Assembly: GCA_025965815.1 (NCBI GenBank) | Contig: JAOPWF010000639.1 | Coordinates: 1 to 7,406 of the forward strand | Length of the DNA stretch: 7,406 bases | Direction of reading: 5' to 3' | Source: Mycobacterium sp. | GTDB taxonomy: Bacteria; Actinomycetota; Actinomycetes; Mycobacteriales; Mycobacteriaceae | Shown here: positions 7,236 to 7,406 of the stretch, one piece after another | Layout of the letters: every line of letters starts with the position of its first letter | Position numbering within the stretch: position 1 is the first letter of the stretch | Translations under genes and position numbers: made by a program | Notes under the pieces: model-generated | Seen by the model: only the letters and a program-made list of their open reading frames with translations | What the model was told of the DNA's origin: nothing | Database searches by the model: none

Positions 7236-7406
7236 TGCAACCCCATTCCCCAGACCCTCAGCCGGCCATTGTCTTGACCCGCTGAACCACAAACAGTTTC
7301 TACCAAATTTGTGGCGAGGCTAACGTTACAGCTCCGCGGCCGCTGCGTACACGTCTGAGGTCATACGAATGACCGACTCTTGGCAAACACAATTAGCCCG
7401 GGAGCA
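7236..7406 (-). promoter_or_regulatory. Upstream region of the sensor kinase gene
   Basis: Non-coding DNA presumed to hold the promoter of the kinase/regulator operon, read on the - strand. It includes the alternative TTG start at 7292, a TAACGTTA palindrome at 7321-7328 whose minus-strand TAACGT fits a loose TAnnnT -10 pattern, and the inverted repeat at 7359-7374. A minus-strand TTGCCA overlaps 7382 and lies 15 nt before TATGAC, a poor spacing. No promoter can be assigned firmly. Nothing coding is visible up to the right edge. Confidence 0.35.
7359..7374. repeat. Perfect inverted repeat GGTCAT-ACGA-ATGACC, possible operator
   Basis: Two 6-bp arms with a 4-nt spacer make a 16-bp dyad about 125 bp upstream of the kinase GTG. 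A symmetrical site of this size and place would suit a dimeric regulator such as the NarL-type protein encoded downstream, giving autoregulation. This is inference: only the symmetry is seen, and a second copy is not present elsewhere in the window as far as I can see. Confidence 0.35.

Noticed and set aside
7336..7343. GCGGCCGC palindrome upstream of the kinase gene as a regulatory site
   Set aside because: An eight-base all-GC palindrome is easily expected in such DNA and no flanking symmetry extends it cleanly.

Overview
The window looks like a chromosomal segment of a nontuberculous mycobacterium or close relative. It is GC-rich, uses GTG starts, and carries a glycerolipid acyltransferase pair whose order and sequence match, from memory, the M. 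tuberculosis plsC-plsB2 pair (Rv2483c-Rv2482c). There are three regions. No RNA gene, insertion sequence, CRISPR array or phage gene could be supported.

Region 1 (1-3692, + strand) is a lipid operon. It opens inside a HAD-hydrolase/PlsC fusion protein, here 5'-truncated by the window edge, which ends in a long lysine/alanine/proline-rich tail built on 15-bp DNA repeats. Its stop codon overlaps the GTG start of plsB2 in a GTGA junction. PlsB2 should make lysophosphatidate from glycerol 3-phosphate and PlsC should acylate it to phosphatidate, so the two encode consecutive steps of phospholipid and triacylglycerol synthesis. A perfect 8-bp stem hairpin lies 23 nt after the plsB2 stop.

Region 2 (3650-4345) is a gene-poor stretch of about 400 bp, then one small gene of unknown function (87 aa). 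That gene has a strong ribosome binding site and a Cys-X-Cys/His-His pattern that could bind a metal. It converges on the signalling genes.

Region 3 (4346-7406, - strand) is a two-component system. The sensor kinase gene comes first and overlaps the NarL/LuxR-type response regulator gene by 11 nt. The kinase is unusual: a complete multi-TM NarL-type histidine kinase module is followed in the same polypeptide by a second multi-TM domain, a second coiled coil and a second kinase-like region. That second region has no phosphoacceptor histidine and has degraded ATP-binding motifs. This kinase/pseudokinase tandem is the most interesting item in the window. Upstream of it lies a perfect 6-4-6 inverted repeat that could be an operator.
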